DNA from: Apium graveolens
Lineage: Eukaryota; Streptophyta; Magnoliopsida; Apiales; Apiaceae
Direction of reading: 5' to 3'
Length of the DNA stretch: 64,000 nt
NCBI RefSeq assembly: GCF_009905375.1
Contig: NW_027417485.1
Span: forward strand, 1-64,000
Position numbers and translations under genes: made by a program. The notes below the pieces were generated by a model. It was not told the DNA's origin. It did not search any database and saw only the letters and a program-made list of their open reading frames with translations. Below, in pieces: positions 12,701 to 23,263 of the stretch (position 1 is the stretch's first letter; the number at the start of each line of letters is the position of its first letter).

Positions 12701-13443
12701 CCACTGATTTCTTAGTGTCAGCATTTATCAGGTCATTAAAGTAACGTTTTGCAACCTTAAAAGGTGAAGTTGAGGAACTGACTAATTGAGGTTCATCAGT
12801 ACAAAAAGTATATATAAGTTGACAGAATCTAGCAAAGTAAACAACATTCCTATCTTCTGTCATCCTATCCCCAATAAAACCAATTATAGCAGTTGCAAAA
12901 TCAAAATGAGTTTGGTTTATAATAGCATACCCGATGTGCTGACTCATTATAGGAAGAGCATCAAAATTTGAACACTTGTTCCCAAAAGCTTTAGTGATGC
13001 AGTCGAAGAAGAAGCTCCATTCTCTTCTGATATGAGCCCATTTCAACTGCCCAAGCTTTGCCAAACTCTGTTCATATCCCAAACTGGCCATTAACTCCTG
13101 AAGAGCTGATTCCTCTGGAAATAAAAAAGTACATCCTTCTGAGAGATGTAGAGCCTTGCGTATTGTACCAGGAGTGACGGCATAAGAAGAATCACACCAC
13201 TTCGAAAATAATACTAGGAGTACCATGTGTACCACCATTATCAAAGTGCCTCGTCCGCCAAAATGTCAGAATTTGTTGGCTCGAAAAGACTTAAGGCTGG
13301 GTCAATGCATACCCAATCTCACTATGTGCAAGAAGATCTTGCACAAAATGCAATTCAGTTGGAGCTTCAGCATGATCAAGAATTGCAGCATAGTTATTTG
13401 GAACAAACTTAGCTCCATCAATGATTAAATCCTTAAGTGCCAT
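9718..13443 (-). pseudogene. Large extra 3' ORF (aORF / env-like) of SIRE-type element C
   Basis: A gene of about 1240 codons downstream of pol in the sense orientation, the place of the env-like ORF of SIRE elements. The start I favour is ATG at 13443 (MALKDLIIDGAKFVPNN). The frame then meets a TAA about 50 codons in, shifts near 13200, runs open to 10323 (973 residues) and shifts again to finish at 9718. Visible parts: a folded N-terminal region (HFDFATAIIGFIGDRM), a long Q/P/T/S-rich acidic middle, a coiled coil (LHLLREELMKQEQ through ELLVSLL), the motif DAKKGEKVIKSKCKP, and a C-terminal domain with LRAAIFQIG. The hydrophobic run near 13230 (MVVHMVLLVLF) is out of frame with the family, so no signal peptide is supported. 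True function is unknown. The same C-terminal parts occur in E and H. Confidence 0.75.
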
Positions 13444-13540
13444 GTGAAAAATTGAGATTTAAGAGTGCCTGTTAGGTGTTTGAGAAAATGTCTGTATGAA
13501 AAACCAACGTGAGAAGAAGAAAGAGAGTAAAAGCAAGTAG

Positions 13541-13554
13541 AGAAAAAGTATGAA
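13541..13554 (-). promoter_or_regulatory. 14-mer shared by two leaders of element C
   Basis: TTCATACTTTTTCT on the minus strand is identical to 14452-14465. It lies 37 bases after the TATA box here and about 52 bases after the TATA box of the small gene. Confidence 0.55.
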
Positions 13555-13590
13555 AGGAAATAAAAGATTAAAAAATCTTCTCTCTGTCTT

Positions 13591-13597
13591 ACTTATA
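13591..13597 (-). promoter_or_regulatory. TATA box upstream of the element C aORF
   Basis: On the minus strand GAGTATAAGTAAG lies about 150 bases before the ATG at 13443 and is followed by a pyrimidine-rich leader. The leader contains the 14-mer at 13541-13554 that also occurs in the leader of the small gene. Promoter function is inferred. Confidence 0.5.
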
Positions 13598-14169
13598 CTC
13601 CTCTTTTTTTTTTAAAAAAAATGTAACCGTTGGACACCTGTCAGACATGCAGTAATAACGGATAATTACTGGGCACGAGAAAACAGTAATCATTACTTAC
13701 CCACTTGCCATTTTTCAAGGAAAAACCGTTCCACTTACCCAGATATTCCATTATTCAAGGTGAAACAGTTTTAATTCAAAATTGAAACCGTTCCCACTTA
13801 TTTAATTATTTTTCACTGCAACATTAATATTCTGAAAATAAATCAAGTGAAAATGACCAAAATAAATCAGATGAGTAAGTACTGATAAAGTAAAATCAGA
13901 ACTTAAATTAAAACAGAATTTATATGGTCATCAGAATATGAATATTTATCAGGATTTATCAATTCATTACAAAATATCTCAGAGACAAAATCTTGAAACA
14001 AAAACAAATTTCATTAATATATCAAGAGAATACATTCATGAAATTGAAAGTACATCAGAATTTATACAAGATTTTCCTAAGCTGCTAAACCTAACATCAA
14101 CAGCCTTAGTCCTAGCTCAAGAAGCAGGGCAAGGCTGATGATGAAGAAAAACAGGAAGAAGAAAATAAA

Positions 14170-14439
14170 TCATTTCTTCTTCCTACTCTCAACAAACAGA
14201 ATGGCGAGTCGAATGATTCGCTCTTGCTGGCTGAGAGCTTCCAGCCTTTCCTCCTCCAATCGTTCCAGATGGCGATGGTAATCCATATAGAAGAACAGGA
14301 GGTGGGTGAGTACCTCCTGTGGGATAGAGTCCCATATCTCATCAGGAATGGCAGTAACGTGCCATTCCTGCTGCCAATCGGCACAGCTTAGCTCCATATT
14401 GAAGGTTTCGTAGTTCAAAAACATGTTGTATCTGACCAT
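14170..14439 (-). CDS. Small promoter-linked gene between pol and aORF of element C
   Basis: An intact ORF of 89 residues starting at the ATG at 14439 in a good context (ACACCATGG). It is mostly hydrophilic: an aromatic N-terminal half (WQQEWHV), then IPQEVLTHLL, then a charged helix (LERLEEERLEALSQQERII) and a basic tail SRKKK. No family is recognised. Element E carries a related ORF at the same place between pol and aORF, sharing IPQ-x-[IV]-L-x-x-L-L and R-[IL]-E-[LA]-L-S-x-Q-E-x-I-I-x-L. It is the only coding block of C without a break. The open frame extends upstream to 14616, but the TATA box at 14517-14523 argues for the inner ATG. A structural, RNA-binding or regulatory role are all possible; none is shown. 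Confidence 0.65.
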   Translation of the reverse strand: MVRYNMFLNYETFNMELSCADWQQEWHVTAIPDEIWDSIPQEVLTHLLFFYMDYHRHLERLEEERLEALSQQERIIRLAILFVESRKKK

Positions 14440-14451
14440 GGTGTTTTTGAT

Positions 14452-14465
14452 AGAAAAAGTATGAA
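14452..14465 (-). promoter_or_regulatory. 14-mer shared leader motif, small gene copy
   Basis: Identical to 13541-13554 and placed 13 bases before the ATG at 14439. This suggests a common origin or common control of both leaders. Confidence 0.55.
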
Positions 14466-14516
14466 GGTAAGTTTGTGAGAAAAGATTTGATGGGAAGGCT
14501 GATGTGAAGTGGTTGC

Positions 14517-14523
14517 TTATATA
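14517..14523 (-). promoter_or_regulatory. TATA box of the small gene in element C
   Basis: On the minus strand CCTATATAAGC lies 78 bases before the ATG, followed by a CT-rich leader. This is the normal layout of a plant Pol II core promoter with a short 5' UTR. Confidence 0.55.
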
Positions 14524-14616
14524 GGCAGGAGAATGCCAGGAGACGCAAAGAAATTTAATATTGACAGGTAGAATTAATTCTACCTCGTCTCCCCAGACTT
14601 GGAATAAGAAAAACAT

Positions 14617-15875
14617 TCATTGGAAAGAGAAAACATGGTTTAATGCGCACAAGAAGCAAGTAAAAGTTGACTGTTCAAGTATGAATATCACTAACCCTAA
14701 CCATAGTGACTATTAATCTTCCACTTCATCATATTTTAGTTTGAACCGAGACTATTATTTAATTTTATCCACAGATAAGTCAAGTAAAGAATTAGACTGT
14801 AATATCAGAACTTAGACTTATATCAGAACTTAACAGTCATCAGAACATAATTTCTTAACTCGAAAAAGGAATGCCTATCTTAGGAAGTCCTCACACAAAT
14901 TTTGATTTGTATTCTTCAGAACTTAATCATCAGAATATGTAATCAGAACTTGTCCTCATAATTTGTGCAATGTAACACAATAACTGTTCATCTAAAACAA
15001 CATAGATCACCACAGTAATTTTCATCATTCATATGGAGTGATTAGTGTGTTCATTATGCTAAATATCAGACAAAGAGTAAAGTCTGATTCACTTCAGTAC
15101 ATCTTAGAAATAAGGCATAACTAAAACTTTGCTAAAGAGCTGTCATTATCCTGAAACCTACTGATGAATGAGTTTATGCTTGAGTCCACCTCAACTATTT
15201 TGTGCTAATTTTATGCATCTTTTTAAATTCCATTTCACAGTGGCTTCTCAGTGTAAGTGAGTCACGACTGCTTATCAGAATTTATGCTATTATCAGAGTA
15301 TTTCTCCAGTAATCATAGAGTGTGAAAAGTCACCAAGAAAATATTTTAGTTGCTTTTCTGATGCATATTACTTAATACCAGCAATGCACTTGGGTCGTCC
15401 CTTCCACATTTTTACTCTAGATCTCAAAGGAGTACCTGATTTTATTCTTTGATCCTTTTTCTTTTTCTTTTGATAAGTGAGGTTTATCAGCACTTAGTGC
15501 ATTCAGCAGATTTACTAGTATCAGAACTTAACAGATGAGTAACATTATTCTAATTTGTGACTTAGTAATAAGATAGACAAAGTAAACTCAACTAAGCTCA
15601 ATTATCAGAATTTGCTTGTGTCAATAGATTTCCACAGAAATAATTACTTCTTACATGGGATCCTTTATTTATTGAAGACTACTAGATCAGCATCTAGCAC
15701 AGTTATCCTCATAGGATTGAATAGTTACTTAAACAGACATATCACTTATCAGAGTTTAGAAACATATATCAGACAACAGTCAGTACTTAAACACATTTGT
15801 CAATTAAGCACATAATACACAAAGAGATTAAATTCTGTAAATACTGATCATAAAGTCTGATATAACAGAACAAAA
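14617..15875. other. Non-coding spacer of element C with TCAGAACTTA motifs
   Basis: No long frame is present. About ten copies of ATCAGAACTTA or near variants (atcagaattt, tcagagttt) are scattered here on the plus strand, for example near 14804, 14824, 14920, 14945, 15520 and 15602. The motif is AAGTTCTGAT on the element sense strand. The promoter of the small gene would lie at the left edge of this spacer. Confidence 0.7.
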
Positions 15876-18800
15876 CTAAGTAGATTTAGAGAAAGAACCC
15901 GAAACCATTCCAAGTTCATTTACCAATCTTGTAAAAGTGGCTTCACACAATGGTTTTGTGAAGATATCTGCAAGTTGTTGATCTGTTGGAACAAAGTGCA
16001 ATTCCACTGTACCTTCATCCACATGTACCCTGATGAAGTGATACCTGATGCTGATGTGCTTTGTCATAGAGTGTTGAACTGGATTACCTGTCATAGCAAT
16101 AGCACTTTGATTATCACAGTAAATAGGGATTTTGAAATGTGTTAACCCATAATCCAGTAACTGATTCTTCATCCAAAGAATCTGTGCACAACATCTTCCT
16201 GCAGCAATATACTCTGCTTCTGCAGTTGATGTGGAAATTGACTTTTGTTTCTTGCTGAACCAAGAAACCAATCTGCCTCCAAGAAATTGGAAGCTTCCAC
16301 TTGTGCTTTTCCTGTCAATTTTGCAACCTGCAAAATCTGCATCTGAGTAACCTATTAGTTTAAAATCTGATTCTCTAGGATACCACAATCCCATATCAGC
16401 TGTTCCTTTAAGATACTTGAAAATTCTTTTCACAGCTGTTAAGTGAGGTTCTCTTGGATCTGCTTGAAATCTTGCACAAAGACAGGTAGCATACATGATA
16501 TCAGGTCTACTAGCAGTTAGATAGAGTAGTGAGCCAATCATACCTCTGTAATCAGTAACATCTACTGATTTACCAGTATCCTTATCCAGTTTTGTTGTAG
16601 TGGCCATGGGAGTGGATGCACTTGAACAATCTTGCATTCCAAATTTCTTCTGGAAGTTTCACCTGTACTTAGTTTGACAAATAAAAGTGCCTTCTTCATT
16701 CTGCTTGACTTGAAGGCCCAGAAAATAGCTAAGTTCCCCCATCATACTCATCTGATACCTTGACTGCATCAGTTTGGCAAACTTCTTGCAAAATCTGTCA
16801 TTTGTAGACCCAAAAATGATATCATCAACATAAATCTGGACCAGAAGTAAGTCCTTTCCATGGTTGAGGTAGAACATTGTTTTTTCTATTGTTCCTCTGT
16901 TGAATCCACTTTCCAGAAGAAACTGAGCTAAAGTCTCATACCATGCTCTAGGAGCTTGCTTAAGTCCATAAAGTGCTTTATCAAGCCTGTAGACATCATC
17001 TGGATGTTTGGAATCTACAAAGCCTGGAGGTTGTTCAACATATACTTCCTCCTCTAATTCTCCATTGAGAAAAGCACTTTTCACATCCATTTGAAAGACA
17101 GTAAACTTTTTGTGAGCAGCATAAGCCAAAAATATCCTTATGGCTTCTAACCTAGCAACTGGTGCAAATGTTTCATCATAATCAATTCCCTCCTGTTGAG
17201 AATATCCTTTTGCAATGAACCTTTCCTTATTCCTTGTAATTATGCCATCACTGTCAGTTTTGTTTCTGCATACCCACTTTGTACCAACAACAGATCTATT
17301 TTTTGGTCTTGGCACTATGGTCCAGACTTTGTTTCTTTCAAATTCATTTAACTCTTCCTGCATTGCTTGCACCCAATCAGCATCTTGAAGAGCTTCTTCC
17401 ACTTTCTTTGGCTCAGTCTGAGAGAGAAAAAAATTGTAAAGACATTCGTTTGAAGTACCTGTTCTAGTTCTGTCACCTGCATCAGGATTTCCAATTATCA
17501 AATCAGGTGTATGTGATTTTGTCCACTTCCTTGCAGATGGAAGGTTTTCTCTAGAACTGGATGCTCCCCCATGATCCATGTTGTCTTCATTTTCATTTTC
17601 TAATGCTCCCCCTGAAACTATGCTCTTTGAGTTGGATTCTTCAGAATTTAGATTTTCAGCACTATCAGAACTTGGCTTATCAGAACTTGACGAATCAGAA
17701 CTTGAAGAGCCAGATGTATGTTCTGATGTTTCTTGAGATGTGGTAAGATCTTGAGTATGCTCCCCCTGCATAGGTGCATTTTCCTTTGGCGTAGTCACCA
17801 CAGTTTCAATAACATCAGAGTTTAATCCATCAGAGTTTACAGTATCAGGACTTAGACTGTCAGGATTTTCAGTATCAGAATTTGAGTCTTCATTTTCAAA
17901 TCTCAGCTGATCATGGTCAATAAAATCTTCAAGACCAGTAATCTTCTTGTCATCAAAAGAGACATTGATAGATTCCATGACCACTTTTGTTCTCAAATTA
18001 TAGACTCTGAAGGCTTTTGTGGAAAGTGGATATCCAACAAAGATTCCTTCATCAGCTTTTAGATCAAACTTGGATAGTTGTTCAGGATGAGTCTTGAGAA
18101 CAAAACACTTGCATCCAAATACATGAAAGTACTTCAGATTTGGCTTCTTTTTCTTCACCATCTCATATGGTGTTTTTCCTTGCTTGTTAATGAGTGTTGC
18201 ATTTTGAGTAAAACAAGCAATCTGCACAGCTTCAGCCCAGAAATAGGTTGGAAGCTTTGTTTCTTCAAGCATTGTACGTGCAGCTTCAATGAGAGTTCTA
18301 TTCTTCCTTTCAACAACTCCATTTTGCTGTGGAGTTCCAGGAGCAGAAAATTCCTGCTTAATTCCATGGTTTTTGCAGAACTCTTCCATTATCAAATTCT
18401 TGAACTCAGTGCCATTATCACTCCTTACGGATTTCACAGAATCTTTGACCAATTTATCCAGATGTTTGACATGATCAATCAAGATAGATGCAGTTTCACT
18501 TTTTGTGTGCAAGAAATACACCCATGTGTATCTGGTGAACTCATCCACTATGACTAACACATATTTCTTCTTTGCAATAGACATGACATTCACTGGACCA
18601 AATAGATCAACATATAATAGATGATAAGGCTCAAGAATTGATGATTCAGTCTTGCTCTTAAATGAAGATTTTCTTTGTTTGGCCTTCTGACAAGAATCAC
18701 AAAGGCCATCAGGAGCAAATACTGACTTTGGAAGTCCTCTCACAAGATCTTTCTTGACCAGCTCATTTATATTGTTGAAATTTAAATGAGAGAGTTTGTT

Positions 18801-19226
18801 GTGCCACTTCCAGCTTTCTTCAATTGATGCTCTACTCATCAGAGAGATTGCAGAACCATCAGTACTTGTTGAAAGCTTAGCTTCATAAATGTTACCACAC
18901 CTGTATCCTTTCAGAACAACTTTGCCTTTAGATTTACTCACAACTTTACAGTGTTCTTCAAAGAAATCAACATGATAACCTCTGTCACAGATTTGACTTA
19001 TACTCAGCAGATTGTGTTTAAGTCCTGAGACCAGAGCTACTTCTTTAATGATGACATTCCCAAGATTGATATTGCCATATCCCAATATTTTTCCAATGTT
19101 GCCATCTCCATAAGAAACACTTGGGCCAGCTTTCTCCACAAAGTCTGATAGCAGGGCTTTATTTCCAGTCATATGTCCTGAACATCCATTGTCCAGAACT
19201 AGAATATTTTTCCTGTTGCCCTGCAA
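15876..19226 (-). pseudogene. pol: Copia pol polyprotein of element C (PR-IN-RT-RH)
   Basis: The polyprotein is in copia order. Protease comes first, with [11 protein letters not shown] around residue 10 (an N where S is usual). Integrase follows with the HHCC region (HNKLSHL...CDSCQKAK) and core motifs DLFGP, SDNGTEF and GVVERKN. Then an S/D/E-rich linker leads to reverse transcriptase with [18 protein letters not shown] and the active site YVDDIIFG near residue 800. After one in-frame TGA (16656-16658), RNase H runs to 15876 (SDADFAG, STAEAEYIA, DIFTKPL). There is no ATG at the left end: the frame is continuous with gag apart from the stops at the junction. That single TGA is the only break I see in pol, so it is nearly complete. 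Confidence 0.92.
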
Positions 19227-19241
19227 TCAAAAAGACCTTTA
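19221..19241 (-). other. Gag-pol junction of element C: double stop and acceptor-like site
   Basis: On the minus strand gag ends TAA, then AGG TCT TTT, a second in-frame TGA, then TTG CAG GGC into pol. The T-rich run before TTGCAG looks like a plant 3' splice site. The frame is kept across it. Element E shows the same design at 38243-38266. Confidence 0.7.
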
Positions 19242-21573
19242 ATGATTAGTTTTAAGGACCCAGACTTGCTTGGATCCTTTGGCCTTATCAAGTTTGTTAA
19301 CATTTATAGCGGATTTAGCATCAGAGTTTATGTTAACATTTTTCTTATCAGAACTTACACTATCAGACTTTGAATCAGAATTTACACTAGAAGGAACAAT
19401 GGAAACTTTCTTCAAAGAAGGTTTTAATTGATAATAATCATAGTACAAACTATGATATTCCTTACAAGTATAAATGGAATGCCATAAACTACCACAATGA
19501 AAACAAGGATTCTGTGGTTTATATCTAACAGACTGACTCTTAACTCCTGATTTTGAAGGTAAGGAGTTAATGTTCTTATTCTTCCTGCAAAAAGAAGCCA
19601 GATGGTTAGAACTTCCACAGTTATGACATGTTTTCCTAGGAGCATCAGGAACAGGTTTATAATCATTGCTTTTATTCACACCTTCCTTTCCATTCCTATT
19701 TTTCCTAGGTGATTTTACCTTGTTTACATTCTTAACATCTTTCAGCTTATGCTTAAGCTGCTTCTTAGTCATTAAGCCTATGTTTACTTCAGCTGTCTTT
19801 TCCTATTTTAGTTTGTCAGAAGTTAATCCCTCTCTAACTTCTGATTTATCATTATCAGACTTTACAGTTACAAACTTAACAGGTTTTAACTTTGGCTTTT
19901 GCTTAACAACAGGCTTAATTTCTACAGTTCCTTTATCATTCTTATCCTCTCCATAACCTAAGCCCTCTTTCCAATTTTCACTACTTAGCAAATTTTGAGT
20001 TGTTTTGCCAGAGTTAGTCCAAGTCCTGATAATCTCTCTTTCCTTTTCTAACTCAGTTTTTAGAGATTCATTCATTTTTAGCACTTCATCCCTAACATAA
20101 AAAGCATCATCTCTATCCTTCGGAGTTTGATGGAACATAACTAACTCTTTTTCTAAGAAATCATTTCTTTTCTTAAAGCAAGATTTTCAGAAGTTAATCT
20201 TTCACATGTTAAAGTTTGATCTCTATAACTAACAAACAAGGTTTTAAGATATCTTATCAACTCATTAATAGCATCAGTATGAAAAGCATAAGTAGTCTGA
20301 GGTACCTTTGTTTTAGCAGCTTCAGAACTGCTCTCAGAACTTTCTTTATCAGCATTTGCCATCAACGCATAGTTCTCCTCACTTTCAGAGTCTGAGGTGT
20401 CTGTCCAGCTTTTCTGCTTTGTGACAAGAGCCTTGCCTTTGTCACCCTTTACCTTCTTGCAATCAGGAGATAAGTGGCCTTTCTCACCACAATTATAGCA
20501 TTTGACATTGGTATAATCTCCTCTATCAGACTTTCCTCCTCTGCCTTCAGATCTTCTGAAATTCTTCTTATCAGAACCTATACCTTTCCTGGAAAACTTC
20601 TTTCCCTTCCTGAACTTCCTGTATGCAATCTTTGTGATCCTTTTCACCATAAGAGCACACAGCTTCATCATCTCCTCATCAGCATCAGTCTCAGGCAAGC
20701 TTTCAGAATCTGAGTCATCATCACTTTCAGAACTTGATGACTCAGTATCAGACTTTGTGAACAGAGCTTTACCCTTGTCTTTCCTTGAGGTAGCTGCCTT
20801 GGGGGATTCTTCTTTAGCCTTAAGAGCAACTGTCCTTGACTTTCCTCCTTTCCTCTTGCTTCTTTGTTCCATCTCAAGTTCATGAGTCTTGAGTATTCCA
20901 TAAATTTCATCAAGAGTTGTTTCATCAAGATTGTAATTGTCTCTTATTGTTGTTGCCTTCAAATCCCAACATTCAGGAAGAGCTAACAGGAATTTAAGGT
21001 TTGAATCTTCAAGATCATACTCCTTATTAACCAGTGACAGATCATTCAAGAGTTTGACAAATCTATCATATAAATCAGTCAATGATTCATTAGCCTTTGA
21101 GTCAAAGTGTTCATACTCTTGAGTGAGTATTGTCTTCCTGTTCTTCTTAATTGTATCAGTTCCCTGACACCTTGTTTCCAGAGCATCCCATATCTCATTA
21201 GCAGTCTTGCAGTTAATTACCCTGTTTGACATTACATTATCAATGGCACTATGCAGTAAGTGTCGTACCTTAGCATCCTTAGCAATTGATGTGATATCTT
21301 CAGCAGTATAATCACTCTTTTCCTTTGGTATGGTTTTTGCTGCTTCACCTGCAACTGCAACAGCGAGCTTGGTTGGTTTATGAGGTCCTTCCTTGATTCT
21401 ATCAAGATATTCTGGATCTATAGCTTCCAGAAACATGGTCATCCTCACCTTCCATATGCATATTCAGATGGTCTCAGTATGGGAACTCTAATGGTTTCAT
21501 ACCGACTTTGGATTTGTGCCTTTGGAGGTACTTCAGTTTTGGTAGGCTTAGTCGGAGTTTCTGTGTCAGACAT
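19239..21573 (-). pseudogene. gag: Gag of SIRE-type element C
   Basis: Gag starts at ATG 21573 (MSDTETPTKPTK), 43 bases after the PBS. A frameshift near 21450 precedes the UBN2 capsid part (WDALETRCQGTDTIKKNRK, SLTDLYDRFVKLLNDL). A zinc knuckle follows (CYNCGEKGHLSPDC). A one-base loss in an A-run near 20155 shifts the frame, and a TAG lies at 19803. The C-terminal part has two more cysteine clusters (CHNCGSSNHLASFC and CFHCGSLWHSIYTC), and the protein ends VWVLKTNH. A long gag with several knuckles is usual in SIRE elements; it packages RNA. Acidic linkers are rich in SSD/NSD codons. Confidence 0.88.
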
Positions 21574-21615
21574 GATTGTGTTTGGATCTTTAACTGTATG
21601 TGTGTTAACAGATAA

Positions 21616-21627
21616 GCTCTGATACCA
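21616..21627 (-). other. Primer-binding site of element C
   Basis: Minus strand TGGTATCAGAGC, complementary to initiator tRNA-Met, two bases inside the 5' LTR edge at 21630. Confidence 0.92.
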
Positions 21628-21629
21628 CT

Positions 21630-22240
21630 TGTTAGGTCACACACACTGTAGAGGGGGTGAATACAGTGTAAAATACAATCAAATCGAACTTTAATATCTT
21701 AAGTAACAGAAAACAAACTTTATTGAAACAATAAACTCTGTTATAGTATGGAACTGTTACCTCTCAGTGATGAACAAATATCACGAGAGCTGCTAGGGTT
21801 ACAATGAATAATCTTCTCGAATATGATAACACTTATAGTGTAAACCCTATGTATGTGTTTATATACTACACAGTTACAAGATAATCGCTAATTGATATGG
21901 AATATAATTCTGCTTCCTAAAATATATCAATCAGATATCTTTTCTTCCAAGTATTCCATTCTTCACGGAACTCCTTCTTCATGCATATCTCTTCTTATGT
22001 TTATCTCGATCTTCTTTCCTTTAATCAGCTACTGTCCTTATCTGATCGTCCTTCAGCACTTAAGTTGTGATATCCAACTTCTCATGATTATCTCCTGATA
22101 ATATAAGTACTGATATCCTTAAGTCCTGACTTCCAGTATAAGTACTGATTCCCAGTTAAGTACTGATTTTTCCTGTTAAGTAAGATCTGAAAACTAAACA
22201 TAAATCATATCAGCCATGACATTATCAAATATATCTAACA
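21630..22240 (-). repeat. 5' LTR of element C
   Basis: A 611-bp LTR, nearly identical to 8903-9512 (about 2 percent different by eye). TSD TAATA follows at 22241-22245. Confidence 0.95.
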
Positions 22241-22245
22241 TAATA

Positions 22246-23249
22246 AAATAATTTTTATAACTTTAACATGCTCTGGTGGCTTTATAAAATTATATAAAAT
22301 TTAAATAACCCTTATTTATTACTTAATAAATAATTTAAAGAAGAATAATTGATAAAATATTGATTTCTTATTTTTATAAACTCCTAAAAATAATAAATAA
22401 CATTATAAAGCAACAAAAATTATTTTAGAAACAAATTTAGCATTTATGAAAATAAATAGACAACAAAACCATTTTAAAAACAAAATAAATTTATACAGCT
22501 CGATAATTAATTATGAAATTAATCTTCGCGTCCCACAAATCACAAACAATTTATGATACAGCAACACAAGGCTGACAGAACCATCACATATCTTATTTAT
22601 TTAATAATTTGATAATTACATTTACAAATCAGATCCGAAAATAAGTTACTTAGCCGCTAAGTAACTGAAAAGACGATACGATTTTAATATCAAATTTGAA
22701 TAATTATCAAAACAGAGACTCTTATAAAATACTTTATACGAAAATGAAGTAATACTATCTCGCCTTTTGAGAATAGGGACTTGTATCGGTATATAAAATG
22801 ATTTGCGTATTTAAATTTCACACCGGGACTCGTACAGGTCAAACCGTTCCCCGGATCGAAAATGTCAAAACATGAAAAGTGTTCAGAATTATCAGATTAG
22901 GTTAGGAAGGAGTTTTCGGAAGAGTTTCGGGTTGCAAAAATGTAAAAACGATTGAAGTGGAACGATTTCTGATTCTAAAAATTAATTTTATAATTATGTA
23001 AGAATAATCATTATTAATTCTATAAATTCTTATAAAATCATATAATAATCCAAAAATTACCAGGAAAAATACCTAAAATTATCTATATTTAATTCTGGAT
23101 AATTAAAAATTAAAATATCTAAATTTTTATCATAATAAACATCCAAATATTATTATCCATCATCCAATAATTCACCAAAATTCACATTAAAATCACATAA
23201 TAATTATTTATTGATAAAAATAATTACATATTATTTCCCAGACGTTACA
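22246..23249 (-). repeat. Left (3') LTR of element B, second part
   Basis: Continues the LTR broken at 8902 and matches 31670-32671. It ends GACGTTACA. With the first part the LTR totals about 3.77 kb. It has no coding frame and is AT-rich. Confidence 0.92.
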
Positions 23250-23263
23250 TCCTTCCCCCCTTA
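23250..23263 (-). other. Polypurine tract of element B
   Basis: Minus strand AAGGGGGGAAGGA directly before TGTAAC. The preceding frame EDIILFKGG on the minus strand is the kind of pol C-terminus seen in Tekay/Del chromoviruses. Confidence 0.85.

Larger units (their letters stand above)
8903..22240 (-). mobile_element. Element C: SIRE/Maximus-type Ty1/copia retrotransposon
   Basis: A 13.3-kb element nested in the left LTR of B. The order on the minus strand is 5' LTR (21630-22240), PBS, gag, pol (protease, integrase, reverse transcriptase, RNase H), a spacer with a small gene, a large extra ORF, PPT and 3' LTR (8903-9512). The extra 3' ORF, UBN2 gag with zinc knuckles and in-frame gag-pol stop are features known from the SIRE lineage. 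I count about a dozen differences between the two 610-bp LTRs, so insertion is fairly recent. Each coding block carries one to three disabling changes, except the small gene. Confidence 0.9.

Noticed and set aside
9718..13244. Retroviral-type envelope with signal peptide and fusion region
   Set aside because: The hydrophobic start is out of frame with the rest, and I see no convincing membrane segment in the correct frame. Env-like is used only for its position.
10150..13428. Plus-strand frames opposite the aORF of C
   Set aside because: Antisense shadows of the long minus-strand frame.
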